A DNA stretch of 64,000 bases from Desulfobacteraceae bacterium (GTDB taxonomy: Bacteria; Desulfobacterota; Desulfobacteria; Desulfobacterales; Desulfobacteraceae), in the NCBI GenBank assembly GCA_016744295.1, contig JADGEQ010000039.1, positions 1 to 64,000 on the forward strand. The letters are read 5' to 3'. Shown piece by piece: positions 61,765 through 64,000 of this stretch. The position numbers and the translations under genes were made by a program. Numbering within the stretch: the stretch's first letter is position 1; each line of letters begins with the position of its first letter. The notes under the pieces are model-generated. The model was not told where the DNA came from. It was given only the letters and a program-made list of their open reading frames with translations, and ran no database searches.

Positions 61765-63438
61765 GTGGATTTAATAGGTATTTTGATCCAGACATTGGGC
61801 GGGTTGGGGATGTTTATCCTCGGCATGAAAATGATGACCGAAGGACTACAGGCAACCGCCGGTCAGAAGATAAGAAGTATTCTTGAGGCAATTTCCTCAA
61901 ATCGGTTCCTCGGGTGCCTCACCGGGGCCGGGGTAACGGCGCTTGTCCAGAGTTCATCTGCCACAACCGTGATGCTCATCGGATTTGTCAGTGCCGGGAT
62001 CATGGGGTTTGAACAGGCCGTAGGCGTGATTATCGGCGCCAATGTGGGCACCACCATTACCGGCCAGATGATCGCCTTTAAGCTGACAAAGGCGGCATTG
62101 CCGGCCATTGCCCTGGGAGTTGGGTTTAAATATTTTTCCAAAAAACGCAATTACAGACACATTGGTGATATTATTCTGGGATTTGGTCTGCTGTTTTACG
62201 GTATGACCGTAATGAAACACGGACTTGCCCCCATAAAAACAGATCCCCAGTTTATTGCCTTCTTCACCAAATTTTCCACGAACAATTTGGGGGGAATCCT
62301 GCTCTGTGTCTCCATGGGCGCCGTCTTAACCGTCATGGTTCAATCTTCTTCCGCCACGGTGGGACTGACGATGACCTTGGCCACTTCCGGGCTTTTAACC
62401 TTTCCAACGGCCCTGGCCCTGGTACTGGGCGAAAATATCGGCACCACCATTACAGCCCAGCTGGCAACCATGGGGTCTAAAAATCCCGGGGCCCACAGAA
62501 CCGCCAATGCCCATACTGTCTTTAACGTTGCCGGCGTGGGCATTATTTTGCTTATTTTCCCCTATTTTGTGGACATTGTTCAGGCAATGACCCTGAAAAT
62601 GGGTGCCGGACCAGTGGATCAGCTGGTGAACAATGAATATGTTAATTCAGCACGGTATATTGCCAATGGCCACACCCTCTTTAATATTATCAATGCCCTG
62701 GTTTTTCTGATTTTTCTGCCAAAGCTGATTCAGCTCACCCTTTTTATTTCTCCGAAGATAAAGGAATCAAAAGAAAGATACCGTTTGCCCCGGTTTGATG
62801 ATACCTTTATTGATTCTCCCATTGGCGCCCTTGCCAAGGTTAAGGGGGAAATGATCCAAATGTCTAAATTTGCCCACATGAATCTGAAAAAAATATCCAC
62901 CTGTCTCAACCAGAGGGATGATGATATTATAGGGGAAAGAGAGGCTGTGGAGGAGCATTTGGATTCTTCCCAAAAGGTTATCATCAAATATCTGACCACC
63001 ATTTCCCAGGGGGAGATTAATGCCCCCGAGGCAAAGGAAATCTCCGAAATGATGAGAATCGTCAACAACATTGAACGGTTGGGGGATTCCATGGAAAACG
63101 TTTCTAAAATCCTCGAGCGAATCTATGACAAAAAATTTGGATTCAGCAATGATGCCAAGCAGGATCTGATGGATATCTCCAGCCAGGTGGATCTGTTTTT
63201 CGGGCTGGTTATCAATGAAATGAGTGAAAAGTCAGAGGGATTTTATCAAAAAGCACTGGCCTATGAGGATAAAATTGATCAGATGCGTGAAACCATGAGG
63301 TATAACCATATAGAACGGTTACGGGAAAATGCGTGTTCCGTGGATTCAGGAGTGCTGTTCATTGCCCTTGTTTCCAATTATGAAAAAATGGGCGATTATT
63401 GCTATAATATTGCCACAGGGGTAAACAGGGTTATTTAA
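61765..63438 (+). CDS. Na/Pi cotransporter family protein with PhoU-like C terminus
   Basis: A 557-residue protein. Two internal repeats carry the QSSSAT motif of NptA/NaPi-II transporters (VQSSSATTVMLIGFVSAG near residue 65; VQSSSATVGLTMTLATSG near 193), within about nine hydrophobic segments up to residue ~340. The C-terminal ~190 residues are PhoU-like helices (EISEMMRIVNNIERLGDSME, RYNHIERLRENACSVDSG). It would import phosphate with sodium. The start is GTG61765 with GAGGGG just upstream. DUF1178 gene follows after 1 bp. Confidence 0.92.
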   Translation: MDLIGILIQTLGGLGMFILGMKMMTEGLQATAGQKIRSILEAISSNRFLGCLTGAGVTALVQSSSATTVMLIGFVSAGIMGFEQAVGVIIGANVGTTITGQMIAFKLTKAALPAIALGVGFKYFSKKRNYRHIGDIILGFGLLFYGMTVMKHGLAPIKTDPQFIAFFTKFSTNNLGGILLCVSMGAVLTVMVQSSSATVGLTMTLATSGLLTFPTALALVLGENIGTTITAQLATMGSKNPGAHRTANAHTVFNVAGVGIILLIFPYFVDIVQAMTLKMGAGPVDQLVNNEYVNSARYIANGHTLFNIINALVFLIFLPKLIQLTLFISPKIKESKERYRLPRFDDTFIDSPIGALAKVKGEMIQMSKFAHMNLKKISTCLNQRDDDIIGEREAVEEHLDSSQKVIIKYLTTISQGEINAPEAKEISEMMRIVNNIERLGDSMENVSKILERIYDKKFGFSNDAKQDLMDISSQVDLFFGLVINEMSEKSEGFYQKALAYEDKIDQMRETMRYNHIERLRENACSVDSGVLFIALVSNYEKMGDYCYNIATGVNRVI

Positions 63439-63439
63439 T

Positions 63440-63874
63440 ATGATTGTATTTGACCTTGAATGTATCAACGGACACAGCTTTGAAGGCTGGTTTGATGACA
63501 AGAAAGATCTTGAGAACCAGCAGGAACAGGGCATTTTACAATGCCCTGTCTGTGCAACCACCTCAATTGAACAAAAATTATCCCTGATCTCCATCAAACG
63601 ATCTTCCGGGTCGTCCAATCAGGCCCAGCAAGCCCGGCGGGCAAACCAGGAAATGGTTGCAGAATTCACAGAAAAATTCACCGAATATGTTGAAAAAAAT
63701 TATGAAGATGTGGGAAACTCTTTTTCAAAAGAGGCCCTGAAAATGCATTATGGTACCACTGAAAACCGTAATATCCGGGGCACCACCACCAAGGAAGAGG
63801 ATAAAGTGCTTACCAAAGAAGGGGTTCCCGTGCTCAAGATCCCCATCCCCAAAAAAGAAGAGGATCTTAACTAG
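63440..63874 (+). CDS. DUF1178 family protein
   Basis: A 144-residue soluble protein. The N terminus MIVFDLECINGHSFEGWFDD and LQCPVCATTSIEQKLSLISI (CxxC zinc-ribbon-like pair near residue 35, plus an earlier Cys and His) match DUF1178. The rest is charged and helical with RGTTTKEEDKVLTKEGVPVL near the C terminus, also typical of the family. Function is unknown. Its start is 1 bp after the Na/Pi transporter stop, so the two are co-transcribed. Confidence 0.88.
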   Translation: MIVFDLECINGHSFEGWFDDKKDLENQQEQGILQCPVCATTSIEQKLSLISIKRSSGSSNQAQQARRANQEMVAEFTEKFTEYVEKNYEDVGNSFSKEALKMHYGTTENRNIRGTTTKEEDKVLTKEGVPVLKIPIPKKEEDLN

Positions 63875-63889
63875 CTCTTGGGGCCCATT

Positions 63890-64000
63890 TTAGGGTTCAT
63901 TGTCAGGATCCGGGTTAGAACGGGACGACTGCTCTTTCAGGCTCATCAGCTTTTTTTTCGCATCATTGCAAAAATTAAAAACCTGCTGTAAATCCTTGCA
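63890..64000 (-). CDS. Partial gene, C-terminal end only (continues beyond the window)
   Basis: On the minus strand an open frame runs from the window edge to TAA (63890-63892). The visible 36 residues begin CKDLQQVFNFCNDAKKKLMS and end NPDPDNEP. It is charged and without motif. The stop lies 15 bp from the convergent DUF1178 stop. Too short to name. Confidence 0.45.
   Translation of the reverse strand, partial: CKDLQQVFNFCNDAKKKLMSLKEQSSRSNPDPDNEP

Overview
The window looks like chromosomal DNA of a Gram-negative, probably anaerobic, sulfate-reducer-type bacterium (Desulfobacterota, Desulfobacteraceae-like). This rests on TolC/RND envelope systems and outer-membrane barrels, a very dense set of signalling genes (three HDOD proteins, three hybrid or HDOD-fused histidine kinases, two diguanylate cyclases, one class III nucleotide cyclase), an AhbA/AhbB-type regulator-like gene beside a B12-dependent radical SAM gene, and a rhodanese gene that only makes sense if UGA is read as selenocysteine. 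The taxonomic call is inference; no rRNA or tRNA gene was seen.

Layout. 0-5.5 kb: an outer-membrane barrel gene in AT-rich DNA flanked by a diverged 23-bp direct repeat, an MscS-like channel, SelO, and a ferritin-like protein. 5.5-10.4 kb: a triple zinc-ribbon protein, then a run HDOD-GAF-histidine kinase / MshEN-like protein / MinD-FlhG-like ATPase. 10.4-12.2 kb: pncB and a SLOG-like protein. 12.3-18.8 kb: a tight reverse-strand operon made of a 1365-residue hybrid kinase, CheR, CheB and a REC-GGDEF protein, joined by 4-bp overlaps or no gap. 19-25.4 kb: a 1406-residue PEP-synthase-related protein without the PEP barrel, an atypical GAPDH, and a DUF3108 protein. 25.5-25.8 kb: the selenocysteine rhodanese. 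26-36.2 kb: a metallo-beta-lactamase-fold hydrolase and an envelope cluster (two barrels, a wHTH-TPR regulator, a small helical protein, a glycine-zipper protein, a SYLF protein, three DUF1254/DUF1214 proteins). Two near-identical 24-bp sites precede its two rightward transcription units. 36.2-42 kb: RND pump, adaptor and MFS transporter.

42-59.7 kb is the most rearranged part. It holds an intact kinase (PBPb-PAS-HK-REC) facing an adaptor/RND/TolC operon. To its left are decayed pieces of a second such block: a repeat matching the kinase upstream region, a kinase fragment with a ~1 kb internal deletion, and an adaptor fragment. They lie in the order and orientation expected of a tandem duplicate. 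Between them sit an IS1182-like transposase pseudogene, a GC-richer pair (OpuAC-type binding protein plus membrane diguanylate cyclase) and an AT-rich trio (HDOD, class III cyclase, HDOD). 59.8-64 kb: AhbA/B-like protein, B12-radical SAM protein, Na/Pi cotransporter, DUF1178 protein, and the tail of a reverse-strand gene cut by the window edge.

Together the genes describe a cell that invests heavily in envelope sensing and efflux, with several locally encoded c-di-GMP or cyclic nucleotide outputs. The clearest unusual items are the UGA-Gly-UGA rhodanese with a SelB-type hairpin, the decayed tandem duplicate of the kinase-efflux block, and the paired operator-like sites of the envelope cluster.
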